DNA of 64,000 bases from Alcaligenaceae bacterium (lineage in GTDB: Bacteria; Pseudomonadota; Gammaproteobacteria; Burkholderiales; Burkholderiaceae_B), in contig JACCES010000002.1 in the NCBI GenBank assembly GCA_013416455.1, forward strand, positions 310,001 through 374,000. The letters are read 5' to 3'. Below, piece after piece: positions 53,801 through 61,828 of this stretch. Under the pieces are notes generated by a model. That model saw only the letters and a program-made list of their open reading frames with translations, did not search any database and was not told the DNA's origin. The translations under genes and the position numbers were made by a program. Positions within the stretch are counted from its first letter, which is position 1. Each line of letters opens with the position of its first letter.

Positions 53801-54589
53801 ATGAGCCAGCCATCTGTGAATTTCGAACAGCTCGAATACAAAGTAAGCGATTCCGCAGCCTATATCCGGCTCAACCGGCCGGAAGTCTACAATTCATTCA
53901 CCACCCAACTCTATGGCGAAGTAAAGAATGCCGTAAGGTTGGCCAATGCCGATCCAGATGTCGATATCATCGTGATCACGGGTACGGGGAAGGCCTTCGC
54001 AACAGGCGGGGATCTTCGCGAAGTACTGTCGCGTATCGAGGACGAGGATCCTCTTGCGCTCTATGCGTACGACGACAACATGCCCTTTGAAACCGTCAAA
54101 TACAGTGCGAAGACCACCATAGCAGCCATCAACGGGATATGCGTGGCGGGAGGGCTGGCAATTGCATCCGCCTGCGATATCCAGTTGTCGGTGAAAAGCG
54201 CCGTATTCGGCGTTCCCGAGGCGCGCATCGGCCTTGCAAGTTCGATGATGCCCAGTCTGCTTCTCAGCAAGATCAGCCTGTCGAAGCTGAAGTATCTGCT
54301 GTATACAGCCAAGACGATTTCCGCGACAGAGGCGGAGCGGATCGGCCTGATCACCGAAGTCGTGGATGACGATGCGCTGGAATCAAGAGTCCTTGAAGTG
54401 ATAAAGGAAGTCCGCAGGACGTCTCCGAACGCCCGGGCCCTGTACGGGGAGTATCTGAACCGGCTGCTGCCCACCGCACCGAATTCCGACCTGTATCGTT
54501 CGTTCAGATCTCCGGAATGCGTTGAAGGCCTGCGTGCATTCAAAGACAAGCGCGAGCCGGGTTTCAAGGGTACGGAGAACGGGAAATGA
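53801..54589 (+). CDS. Crotonase-fold protein, probably not a hydratase
   Basis: A 262-aa crotonase. The oxyanion loops (FATGGDLREV and NGICVAGGLAIA) and the first catalytic Glu (FGVPEARIG) are present. The second hydratase Glu position reads Tyr in KLKYLLYTAKTIS. Loss of one Glu points to an isomerase, hydrolase or cyclohydrolase rather than a hydratase. It overlaps the acyl-CoA ligase gene by ATGA, so the two are coupled. Confidence 0.82.
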   Translation: MSQPSVNFEQLEYKVSDSAAYIRLNRPEVYNSFTTQLYGEVKNAVRLANADPDVDIIVITGTGKAFATGGDLREVLSRIEDEDPLALYAYDDNMPFETVKYSAKTTIAAINGICVAGGLAIASACDIQLSVKSAVFGVPEARIGLASSMMPSLLLSKISLSKLKYLLYTAKTISATEAERIGLITEVVDDDALESRVLEVIKEVRRTSPNARALYGEYLNRLLPTAPNSDLYRSFRSPECVEGLRAFKDKREPGFKGTENGK

Positions 54590-56202
54590 GCTTGAGGCCT
54601 TTGCAGGAACGGACTCTGGCTCGTGTGCTGCGTGAGCAGGCGGTCGCTCTACGTGACAGAAATTTTCTTTTGTACCAGGGGCAGAGCTTCACCTATTCGC
54701 AAGCCTACGAGCTGAGTTGCCGCATCGCGGCCGGGCTTCATGCCGCCGGCATTCGTCCAAAGCAGCATGTTGCGATCATGATGGAAAACCGGCCCGAAGC
54801 CGTGTGGCTGAACTTCGCGCTGGGCCTTATCGGCGCGGTGGCGGTACCGATCAATACCGCATCGCGTGGCGATCTCTTGTCGTATTACGTTCGCCAGTCG
54901 GATTCGACGTCGATCGTGGCAGACCGCGCGTTCGTCGAACGGCTGTCGCTGGTTCAAGGACAGTGCCCTTTGCTGGAGCGGGCCATCATTTTCGGGGGTG
55001 AAGAGGTTGAAGGCGAGGATGACGCTGTTTTCGAGAACGTTCGGGTGATTTCCTGGAAAGATGTCGTTGCCGGCTCGGCAAGCCCGGTTTCCCTGGAACC
55101 CGCCTACAGCGATGCGCTGCAGATCCTCTATAGCTCGGGCACAACCGGGCCGGCGAAGGGAAGTGTCATTTCGAATGCGACGGCCATCATGTCGGCCGCC
55201 AAGCATATCGAGGTTTTCGGTTACGGCGCCGAAGACGTCATGTACACCTGCCTGCCGTTGTTTCATGGCAATGCCTTGAACTGCACCGTGCTCCCCGCCC
55301 TCATGGCCGGGGCGACGGTGGCATTGTCACCGAGGTTCTCCACGAGCCGGTTCTGGAAGGAAATCAATGAATGTGGCGCGACGCGGACATCGCTTCTCAG
55401 CGCCATGATCAATTTTCTATGGCAGAAGGATCCTTCCGATGAAGAGCAAAGCCATCAGCTGCGCACATGTCTCATTGTGCCCGCCCCGGAATTCGCCGAG
55501 GATTTCGAGAAGCGCTTCAACGTTACGATAACCTCGCTTTACGCATTGGGTGACTTCGGCTATGCCACCATGCTCGGGCCTGATGATCCCCGCGACAAGA
55601 TACGCTCCGCGGGCCACGTCTTGCCTGAAATGGAAGTCTCGATTCTGGATGAGGACGATTTGCCGGTTCCCCCGGGGCAGGTGGGCCAGATATGCCTGCG
55701 GAACAGGGAACCCTGGTTCGCCCGCCAGGGCTACTACAACATGCCTGAAGCGTGGGCAAAACTGCTTCGCAATCTCTGGTTCCATACCGGCGATCTCGGC
55801 TGGCTGGACGAAGACGGCTACTTGTATTTTTCGGGCCGCGACAAGGACGTCATTCGCCGCCGGGGCGAGAACATCTCCGCCATTCAGGTCGAAGACGTGA
55901 TCAGGCGCCACCCGGCGGTTGCCGATGTTGCGGTGTATGCGGTAAAGGCTGAATTGCTTGAAGACGAAGTCATGGCGTCAGTGGTGTGCAAAGACGGCCA
56001 TGTAGTCGATTTCGTTGAGCTGACAAGGTTCTGCGCGCCTCAGATGGCGTACTTCATGATGCCTCGTTTCGTCGAGGTGCTGCCGGAGCTGCCCCTTACG
56101 GCAACCGGCAAGGTGGAGAAATACAAACTTCGCGAAGCCGCGATGGCACGCCTGGACGAGGTATGGGATCGCGAGAAAACCGGCATCGTACTGGAAAAGT
56201 GA
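54586..56202 (+). CDS. AMP-forming acyl-CoA ligase
   Basis: A 538-aa ANL-superfamily ligase, CaiC/FadD-like. P-loop motif YSSGTTGPAKGS (about residue 183), LPLFHGNAL, GDLGWLDEDGYLYFSGRDKD and the catalytic lysine in PLTATGKVEKYKLRE are visible. It forms acyl-AMP and then acyl-CoA, the entry step for the acid taken up via the Bug receptor. Substrate residues cannot be read reliably by eye. Confidence 0.9.
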   Translation: MSLRPLQERTLARVLREQAVALRDRNFLLYQGQSFTYSQAYELSCRIAAGLHAAGIRPKQHVAIMMENRPEAVWLNFALGLIGAVAVPINTASRGDLLSYYVRQSDSTSIVADRAFVERLSLVQGQCPLLERAIIFGGEEVEGEDDAVFENVRVISWKDVVAGSASPVSLEPAYSDALQILYSSGTTGPAKGSVISNATAIMSAAKHIEVFGYGAEDVMYTCLPLFHGNALNCTVLPALMAGATVALSPRFSTSRFWKEINECGATRTSLLSAMINFLWQKDPSDEEQSHQLRTCLIVPAPEFAEDFEKRFNVTITSLYALGDFGYATMLGPDDPRDKIRSAGHVLPEMEVSILDEDDLPVPPGQVGQICLRNREPWFARQGYYNMPEAWAKLLRNLWFHTGDLGWLDEDGYLYFSGRDKDVIRRRGENISAIQVEDVIRRHPAVADVAVYAVKAELLEDEVMASVVCKDGHVVDFVELTRFCAPQMAYFMMPRFVEVLPELPLTATGKVEKYKLREAAMARLDEVWDREKTGIVLEK

Positions 56203-56242
56203 CCCGTCCCGTTTTCAAGAAGATATAAAGGTTAATCATTCC

Positions 56243-57520
56243 ATGCCGGTCACAGAAGTTTCCCATCTGGAACAAAGAATCAGTTACGCGGATTGGCTTC
56301 AAGCCGATGATCTGGTGTTGTTCGGCCAAGGGTCTTCCGAGCCGGTCGGACTTGTCCGGGAACTGGTGAACCAGGCGGACGACTGGCATGAACGCATAGG
56401 CCGCCTCGGCCTGTTCATGGCCGGAAGCTACTCCGGGCTGTTGCGGCCGGAGCATGGGAAATGGTTCGATTTCCACAGTTACGGTGCCTTTGGCGACGCC
56501 ACGGCCATTTCGCGGGCTGGCCTGCTGAATGTGCATCCGGTGACTTATTCGCAGTTGCCCGCCTTGTTGACGAAGAAGCTCAAAGCCGACGTCGTCCTGC
56601 TGCAGCTGAGTCCGCCGGATGCCCGGAATCGCTACAGTCTGGGTGTGGCCAATGACTACCAGCTGGCCGCGGCCCGGGAGGCGCGAGTCGTGATTGCTGA
56701 AATCAACCAGCAGGCGCCGTATTCGCCCAGCGCGCTTTTACCGCTCGATCTGCGCATAGATCATATGGTGTGGGCCGACGAGCCCTTGGTGGAAATCCCT
56801 TCTTCATCGGTGGACGAGGTTTCGGTTCGGATTGCATCCCATGTTGCGCAACTGATTCCTGATGGTGGAACCATCCAGATGGGAATGGGAAGCCTGATGA
56901 CCGCCATCTGCGATGCGCTCTCAGGGCACAAGGACCTGGGCATCCACAGCGGTATTCTGAACGATGGCATGGCCGAACTGATCCGGCGCGGCGTGGTCAC
57001 CAATGCCCGCAAGGGAACGCATGTGGGCAGGTCGGTGGTCGGCTCGCTGCTGGGGACGCGCCGTCTCTTTGAATTCGCGGACAACAACCGGGACATATGT
57101 CTGGTGGAAACCAGTGTGACGCATGGCCGCGACTGGCTGTCCCGGCAAACCCGCCTGTGCGCGATCAACTCCGCCATAGAAATCGACCTTACCGGCCAGG
57201 TCAATGCCGAAGTGGCGAACGGAAGATATGTTGGTGCGATAGGAGGACAGCCCGATTTCATTCGCGCGGCGGGCGAGTGCGATGACGGAGTTTCCATTAT
57301 TGCTTTGCCGTCAAGCGCGGCGGGAGGAAGATTCTCCAGGATCGTGGACAGACTGAATGGACCCGTCACCACTCCCCGCTGTGACGTGGATTGTGTCGTA
57401 ACCGAGTGGGGAGTCGCCCGCTTGCGCGGGCTGGCCTTGCGCCAGCGCGCCGTCGCCATGGCGGGAATCGCGCATCCGAAACACCGTGACAGCCTCCTCG
57501 CCGCCGCGACAAGGCTGTAA
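56243..57520 (+). CDS. Acetyl-CoA hydrolase / 4-hydroxybutyrate-CoA-transferase-like enzyme
   Basis: A 425-aa family I-type CoA transferase. The C-terminal domain has IQMGMGSLMTAI, HSGILNDGMAELI and CAINSAIEIDLTGQVNAE, where the catalytic Glu lies in the INSAIEID segment. It could move CoA between acetyl-CoA and the substrate or product acid, which would make the ATP-driven ligase redundant in some conditions. It follows the ligase by 40 bp. Confidence 0.82.
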   Translation: MPVTEVSHLEQRISYADWLQADDLVLFGQGSSEPVGLVRELVNQADDWHERIGRLGLFMAGSYSGLLRPEHGKWFDFHSYGAFGDATAISRAGLLNVHPVTYSQLPALLTKKLKADVVLLQLSPPDARNRYSLGVANDYQLAAAREARVVIAEINQQAPYSPSALLPLDLRIDHMVWADEPLVEIPSSSVDEVSVRIASHVAQLIPDGGTIQMGMGSLMTAICDALSGHKDLGIHSGILNDGMAELIRRGVVTNARKGTHVGRSVVGSLLGTRRLFEFADNNRDICLVETSVTHGRDWLSRQTRLCAINSAIEIDLTGQVNAEVANGRYVGAIGGQPDFIRAAGECDDGVSIIALPSSAAGGRFSRIVDRLNGPVTTPRCDVDCVVTEWGVARLRGLALRQRAVAMAGIAHPKHRDSLLAAATRL

Positions 57521-57613
57521 ACCCGCCGTCGTCGACCACGCCCCCGTGTTGTGGCGAAGACGCGTCGGCCTGCCTGCGGGCGGGAGTCCATCACACTGAT
57601 ATGGAGATACCTC

Positions 57614-58309
57614 ATGAACGGCCCCGTTTTGGTGGATGCGCGGGATATGGAGATTCTGGAGCGTTTATATGCTCAACGGTTCAGTTGCCGGGCATTTCTC
57701 CCGGAGTCCGTGCCCCCGGAGATCATCAGAAGAATATTGAGTTTGGCTCAACGTACGGCCTCATGGTGCAATTCTCAGCCTTGGCAAGTCGTGATCTTGT
57801 CCGGCGATTCCTTGAAGAGATTGGGACAGGCAATGCTGCAAGCGGCGGACGCTCCGGCTGAAGTCCCGGATTTCGCATGGCCCACTGAATACCGGGGCGT
57901 GTACCTGACTCGGAGGCGTGAATGCGGGCTTGCACTCTATGTGAGTGTCGGTATCGAGAGGGGAAATCGCCCAGCGGCGGAACAGCAGCGTCTCGAGAAC
58001 TTTCGGTTCTTTGGTGCACCGCATGTCGCAATGATTACGACTGACCACGCCTTGGGTACATATGGCGCGATCGACTGTGGCGCATATGTGACGTCGTTCA
58101 TCACCGCAGCCGGCGCGCTGGGTGTGGCAAGTATCCCGCAGGCGGCACTGGTGAGCAGGCCGCAACTCATGCGTGACCATCTTGGGCTGGGCGAAGACAG
58201 GCGTCTGGTCTGTGGCATATCCTTCGGCTATGCGGACGAGAGGCATCCAGCCAATGGATTCCGGACGACTCGGGAGACGCTCGATCAGGTCGTTACTTTT
58301 CTGGGGTGA
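57614..58309 (+). CDS. Nitroreductase family FMN protein
   Basis: A 231-aa NfsB/NfnB-fold oxidoreductase. The FMN-binding RFSCRAFLPESVPPE and ASWCNSQPWQVVI at the N-terminus, and GALGVASIPQAAL later, are typical. GGAGA lies 6 nt before the ATG. It is the last gene in the same direction as the CoA operon. It may reduce an enoyl or quinone intermediate, or be a passenger with a general detoxifying role. Confidence 0.82.
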   Translation: MNGPVLVDARDMEILERLYAQRFSCRAFLPESVPPEIIRRILSLAQRTASWCNSQPWQVVILSGDSLKRLGQAMLQAADAPAEVPDFAWPTEYRGVYLTRRRECGLALYVSVGIERGNRPAAEQQRLENFRFFGAPHVAMITTDHALGTYGAIDCGAYVTSFITAAGALGVASIPQAALVSRPQLMRDHLGLGEDRRLVCGISFGYADERHPANGFRTTRETLDQVVTFLG

Positions 58310-58528
58310 GCGTTGTCGCCCATCGGGCGATGTCGGCACTGTCTGCCGAGCTGTTTTGCGCACCCGAAGTCCGGTCAACGTCCTTCCGGCGGGGCGCTGG
58401 TGTATAACTCGGGAAGAGGGGGCTCAATGAGCCGGCCCGCCGGCAAGCGTGAGACAGGATGATGGTTTTATCTGTCATGGCGCTTCCCGCGGACACCCGG
58501 CGCGAACATCGCAAAGGAAGTCGACTCG

Positions 58529-59146
58529 ATGGAATATGGCGAACGTTTCAACAGCATTTCCCATATGGCGGGCGCGGGGCTCGCAGTGGCGGGCGCGGTG
58601 CCGCTCATCATGCTGGGCGCGCAGGCGGGCGACGCCTGGAAGATCGTCAGCTTCAGCGTCTACGGCGCCGTGTTGCTGTGCCTTTATCTGGCTTCGACGC
58701 TTTATCACAGCCTGCGCGGCCGGGCCAAGCGGATCTGGTGCAAGTTCGATCATTGCGCCATCTATCTGTTGATTGCCGGCAGCTATACGCCTTTCGCGCT
58801 GGTGAGTCTGCGCGGCCCCTGGGGCTGGTCGCTCTTCGGCGTCGTGTGGGGGCTGGCGCTACTGGGCATCGTCCAGGAAATCTGGCTGGCGCGGGGCATG
58901 AGGGTGCTTTCCCTGGTGCTCTATGTATTGATGGGGTGGCTGGCCGTCATTGCCGTTGTGCCGCTGCTGGATGCGCTGGGCCGCGATGGCTTTCTATGGC
59001 TGACGGCCGGCGGCCTGCTCTATACGATCGGAATCATCTTTTATGCCAACGACAGCCGCTGGCGCCATGCTCATGGCGTCTGGCATCTGTTCGTGCTGGG
59101 CGGCAGTGCCTGCCATTACTTCACGGTGCTCCGTTATGTTGCGTGA
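58529..59146 (+). CDS. Hemolysin III / TrhA-family membrane protein
   Basis: A 205-aa PAQR-family protein with seven predicted helices. The conserved zinc-site residues are visible in STLYHSLRG, FDHCAIYLLIAGSYTPFAL, and the late HAHGVWHLFVLGGSACHYF. TrhA proteins affect membrane-energetics homeostasis in bacteria; the old hemolysin name is historical. Confidence 0.88.
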   Translation: MEYGERFNSISHMAGAGLAVAGAVPLIMLGAQAGDAWKIVSFSVYGAVLLCLYLASTLYHSLRGRAKRIWCKFDHCAIYLLIAGSYTPFALVSLRGPWGWSLFGVVWGLALLGIVQEIWLARGMRVLSLVLYVLMGWLAVIAVVPLLDALGRDGFLWLTAGGLLYTIGIIFYANDSRWRHAHGVWHLFVLGGSACHYFTVLRYVA

Positions 59147-59235
59147 TGTGGCGCGGCGTGTCCGGACCGGCGGGCATGTATTGAGCTGAGCCATTTGCGG
59201 AAAAATCGCCCCTGCCTTGAAGGAAACCCTGGACG

Positions 59236-59376
59236 ATGAGAAAGTTGAACTCTCGGCTGGTCAACCCGGGCACGGAATTGATGTATCTTTCAGGAGAGTC
59301 CGCCGGCATCCCGCGGACGGATGTGCGGAGATGGGCCCGCATTGCCCAGGAGGCCGGCATCCACTCCGATGATTGA
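59236..59376 (+). CDS. Possible small protein (46 aa)
   Basis: A short open frame: ATG at 59236, TGA at 59374-59376. The product is basic at the start (MRKLNSRLVNPG) and helical later (RTDVRRWARIAQEAGIHSDD). AAGGAAA lies about 11 nt upstream, and the gene ends 29 nt before the next start. Too short for homology by eye. It could be a real small gene or a chance frame. Confidence 0.35.
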   Translation: MRKLNSRLVNPGTELMYLSGESAGIPRTDVRRWARIAQEAGIHSDD

Positions 59377-59405
59377 TGACCCAACCCCGCCAAAGGAAAC
59401 AAGCA

Positions 59406-60047
59406 ATGTCAGACATGCATTTTTATGAACCTTCCCAAGGGCACCGTCTTCCGCACTGCCCGTTGAAAGCGATCGTTGCGCCCAGGCCGATCGGCTGGAT
59501 CTCGACCGTCGATGTCCAGGGAAAGGTCAATCTTGCGCCATACAGTTTCTTCAATTTCGTATGCGAAGCGCCACCGATTCTTTATTTTTCGAGCACGGGA
59601 TGGAAGGACAGCGCGCAGAATGTGAAGGATACCGGCGAGTTCGTGGCCAATCTGGCAACCCGCCCGCTGGCGGAGGCGATGAACATCAGTTCGGCCATGG
59701 TTCCGCCGGAGGTCGACGAGATGCAGCTTGCCGGATTGGCGTCCGCGCCCTCCCGGCTCGTCAAGCCTCCGCGTGTGGCGCAGGCGCCCGCCGCTTTTGA
59801 ATGCAAGTTGATCTCCATTACCCAGATCCGGGATCTTGATGACAAGCCTAGCGACTCGTTCATGGTGATGGGGCAGGTCGTCGGTGTGCACATCAATCAG
59901 GACTTCCTTCGCGACGGGCTCTTCGATACGGCCGCGGCCCGCACGATCGCACGCTGCGGCTATCGCGGCTACTACGCTGAGGTCGCGGAAATGTTCGAAA
60001 TGATGCGGCCATCCGAGACTTCGGCTGTCGAGAAAGGGGCTGCGTAG
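59406..60047 (+). CDS. Flavin reductase-like FMN-binding split-barrel protein
   Basis: A 213-aa protein of the flavin-reductase-like family. The APRPIGWISTVDVQGKVNLAPYSFFN segment binds FMN; ILYFSSTGWKDSAQNV and NLATRPLAEAMNIS are typical. It may supply reduced flavin or reduce a substrate directly. AAGGAAA precedes the ATG at 59406. It starts the run of FMN genes leading to the flavoenzyme at 61829. Confidence 0.85.
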   Translation: MSDMHFYEPSQGHRLPHCPLKAIVAPRPIGWISTVDVQGKVNLAPYSFFNFVCEAPPILYFSSTGWKDSAQNVKDTGEFVANLATRPLAEAMNISSAMVPPEVDEMQLAGLASAPSRLVKPPRVAQAPAAFECKLISITQIRDLDDKPSDSFMVMGQVVGVHINQDFLRDGLFDTAAARTIARCGYRGYYAEVAEMFEMMRPSETSAVEKGAA

Positions 60048-60111
60048 GCGCGCTGCCGCGCGGCGCCCGGCGCCGCGGCGGCCCTAGTTGATCCTGTTCA
60101 TGGAGTTTTTG

Positions 60112-60759
60112 ATGTACGTACCCGCACATTTCGATGAGCCGCGTACCGAGGTGCTGCATGAGCTGATTGCCCGGCATCCTCTGGGCGTACTCTTCACGCA
60201 CGGCAGGGGCGGCCTGGATGCCAACCATCTGCCTTTCGAGCTCAATGCCGCGCAGGGCGGGCACGGGACGCTGCATGCCCATGTGGCCCGGAACAATCCC
60301 GTGTGGCGGGACGTTTCCGATGGCGACGAGGCACTGGTGGTGTTCAGCGCGGGCGATGCCTATATTTCGCCGCAATGGTATCCCAGCAAGCATGAATTTC
60401 ATAAACAGGTTCCCAGCTGGAATTACATCGTGGTGCATGCGCATGGCCGCATGACGATCCGGGATGATGAGCGCTATGTCCGGGGCGTGGTTGCGCGTTT
60501 GACCCGGGTTCACGAGGCGTCCCAGCCCGTGCCCTGGAAGATGACTGATGGTCCGAAGGACTATATCGACGGGATGCTCAAGGCCATCGTGGGGATCGAG
60601 ATTCAGATCACCAGGCTGGTGGGCAAGGCCAAGCTCAGTCAGAACAAGGAAGTCCGGGATATCCGCGGCGCGGGCAATGCCCTGGTCGCGAAAGGTGATC
60701 ATCTGGTTGGGGAAGCCATGCTTGCCGCCGCCGATGCGCGGGCCGGGCAACAGCGGTGA
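60112..60759 (+). CDS. PaiB-like FMN-binding protein
   Basis: A 215-aa split-barrel protein with the PaiB pattern: MYVPAHFDEPRTEVLHELIARHPLG, GGLDANHLPFEL, HAHVARNNPVW, SPQWYPSKHEFHKQVPSWNY and a C-terminal helix. PaiB in Bacillus was named as a transcriptional regulator of degradative enzymes; most members are now seen as FMN-binding enzymes. GGAG 7 nt before the ATG at 60112 decides the start. Confidence 0.88.
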   Translation: MYVPAHFDEPRTEVLHELIARHPLGVLFTHGRGGLDANHLPFELNAAQGGHGTLHAHVARNNPVWRDVSDGDEALVVFSAGDAYISPQWYPSKHEFHKQVPSWNYIVVHAHGRMTIRDDERYVRGVVARLTRVHEASQPVPWKMTDGPKDYIDGMLKAIVGIEIQITRLVGKAKLSQNKEVRDIRGAGNALVAKGDHLVGEAMLAAADARAGQQR

Positions 60760-60894
60760 GTGTGCATCTGAAGCGCTGAAACAGCGTGTGCCCGGCGACG
60801 GCGAGGCGGCCGGCGGGCGTGCTTGCCGCTCGAATTGTTCAGAGCATCCTTAGCGGTTATCCTCATCATTCACATACTGATCGATCCTCGTGGC

Positions 60895-61692
60895 ATGAAT
60901 CTTCCTCGCCCCGATCAACGGGAAAAAAAGGCGTCCATCGCAGTCAAGCCGGAAAGAATGCGGCAGCGTTCGCCCTTGTATGCGGCGCTGGCCCGCAATC
61001 TCATCGACTCCATCACCAGCGGCCAGTATCCGGTCGGCTCGCTGCTGCCGACCGAAATGGAGCTCAGCAAGCGGTACGGTCTGAGCCGTCAGACCGTGCG
61101 GCAAGCGCTGGGGCAGATGGCGGACCTGGGTTTCGTCGTGCGTCAGCCGGGGGTGGGCACCCGCGTGCTGAGGATGGACTCGCCGGTGCGCTATACGCAT
61201 TCGATAGAGTCTTTTTCAGACTTGGAGCATTACGCGAAAGAGCTGCGCCTTGTCATCCAGCATATGGAGGAAGTCGAGGTTTCCGGGGAACTCGCCCAGT
61301 TCGTGGGCTGCCGGGAATCCAGCCGCTGGCTTTACGTCCGGGGCATACGATGCCTGGTGGGAAGCGACGAACCCGTGGCCTTCAGTGAAACCTATCTGAA
61401 GGAAGGCTTTCCGGATATAAAGGAACACCTTGCCAATCTGCAGGGTTCCGCCGTCCATCTGCTGCTCGAACGGCAATACGGGGAAGTGATCGAAGAAATA
61501 CGTCAGCAGGTGTCCGCCATGGCCCTGGATGAAAAAATAGCCGCTGCGCTGGGTGTTCCAGCGGGCTCCCCGGGGTTGGAAATCCGCCGCAGGTTCTACG
61601 GTTCCGGCGGCCGTCTGATTCTGTCGGGGCATGTCGTCCATGTCGGCAACCAGTTCAACTACGCCTCCCGGTTCATCCGGGAAAAATGCTGA
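60895..61692 (+). CDS. HutC-type GntR regulator (UTRA domain)
   Basis: A 265-aa regulator. The winged HTH is SPLYAALARNLIDSITSGQY, then YGLSRQTVRQALGQMADLGF, followed by a UTRA ligand domain (residues about 100-262: RYTHSIESFSDLEHYAKELR, then WLYVRGIRCLVGSDEPVAFSE). Its nearest likely target is the flavoenzyme gene 137 bp downstream, through the palindrome at 61744-61759. ATG at 60895 chosen; the frame opens earlier. Confidence 0.87.
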   Translation: MNLPRPDQREKKASIAVKPERMRQRSPLYAALARNLIDSITSGQYPVGSLLPTEMELSKRYGLSRQTVRQALGQMADLGFVVRQPGVGTRVLRMDSPVRYTHSIESFSDLEHYAKELRLVIQHMEEVEVSGELAQFVGCRESSRWLYVRGIRCLVGSDEPVAFSETYLKEGFPDIKEHLANLQGSAVHLLLERQYGEVIEEIRQQVSAMALDEKIAAALGVPAGSPGLEIRRRFYGSGGRLILSGHVVHVGNQFNYASRFIREKC

Positions 61693-61743
61693 ACCGTCCG
61701 CCCGCGGTTCCCGGTCTCCCGCAACGCCATGCCTTGATTGGTA

Positions 61744-61759
61744 CATACCCTAGGGTATG
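61744..61759. promoter_or_regulatory. Operator-like perfect palindrome
   Basis: CATACCCTAGGGTATG, a perfect 16-bp palindrome in the 136-bp gap before the flavoenzyme gene. A looser inverted repeat TGTCCG (61784-61789) / CGGACA (61812-61817) lies further down. Probably the binding site of the GntR protein encoded just upstream. Confidence 0.55.
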
Positions 61760-61828
61760 CATCCAAGAACTTGAGGCTTAAAATGTCCGTACAAGGGTGG
61801 GTATTCTGGTTCGGACAAGGGAGGGGGC

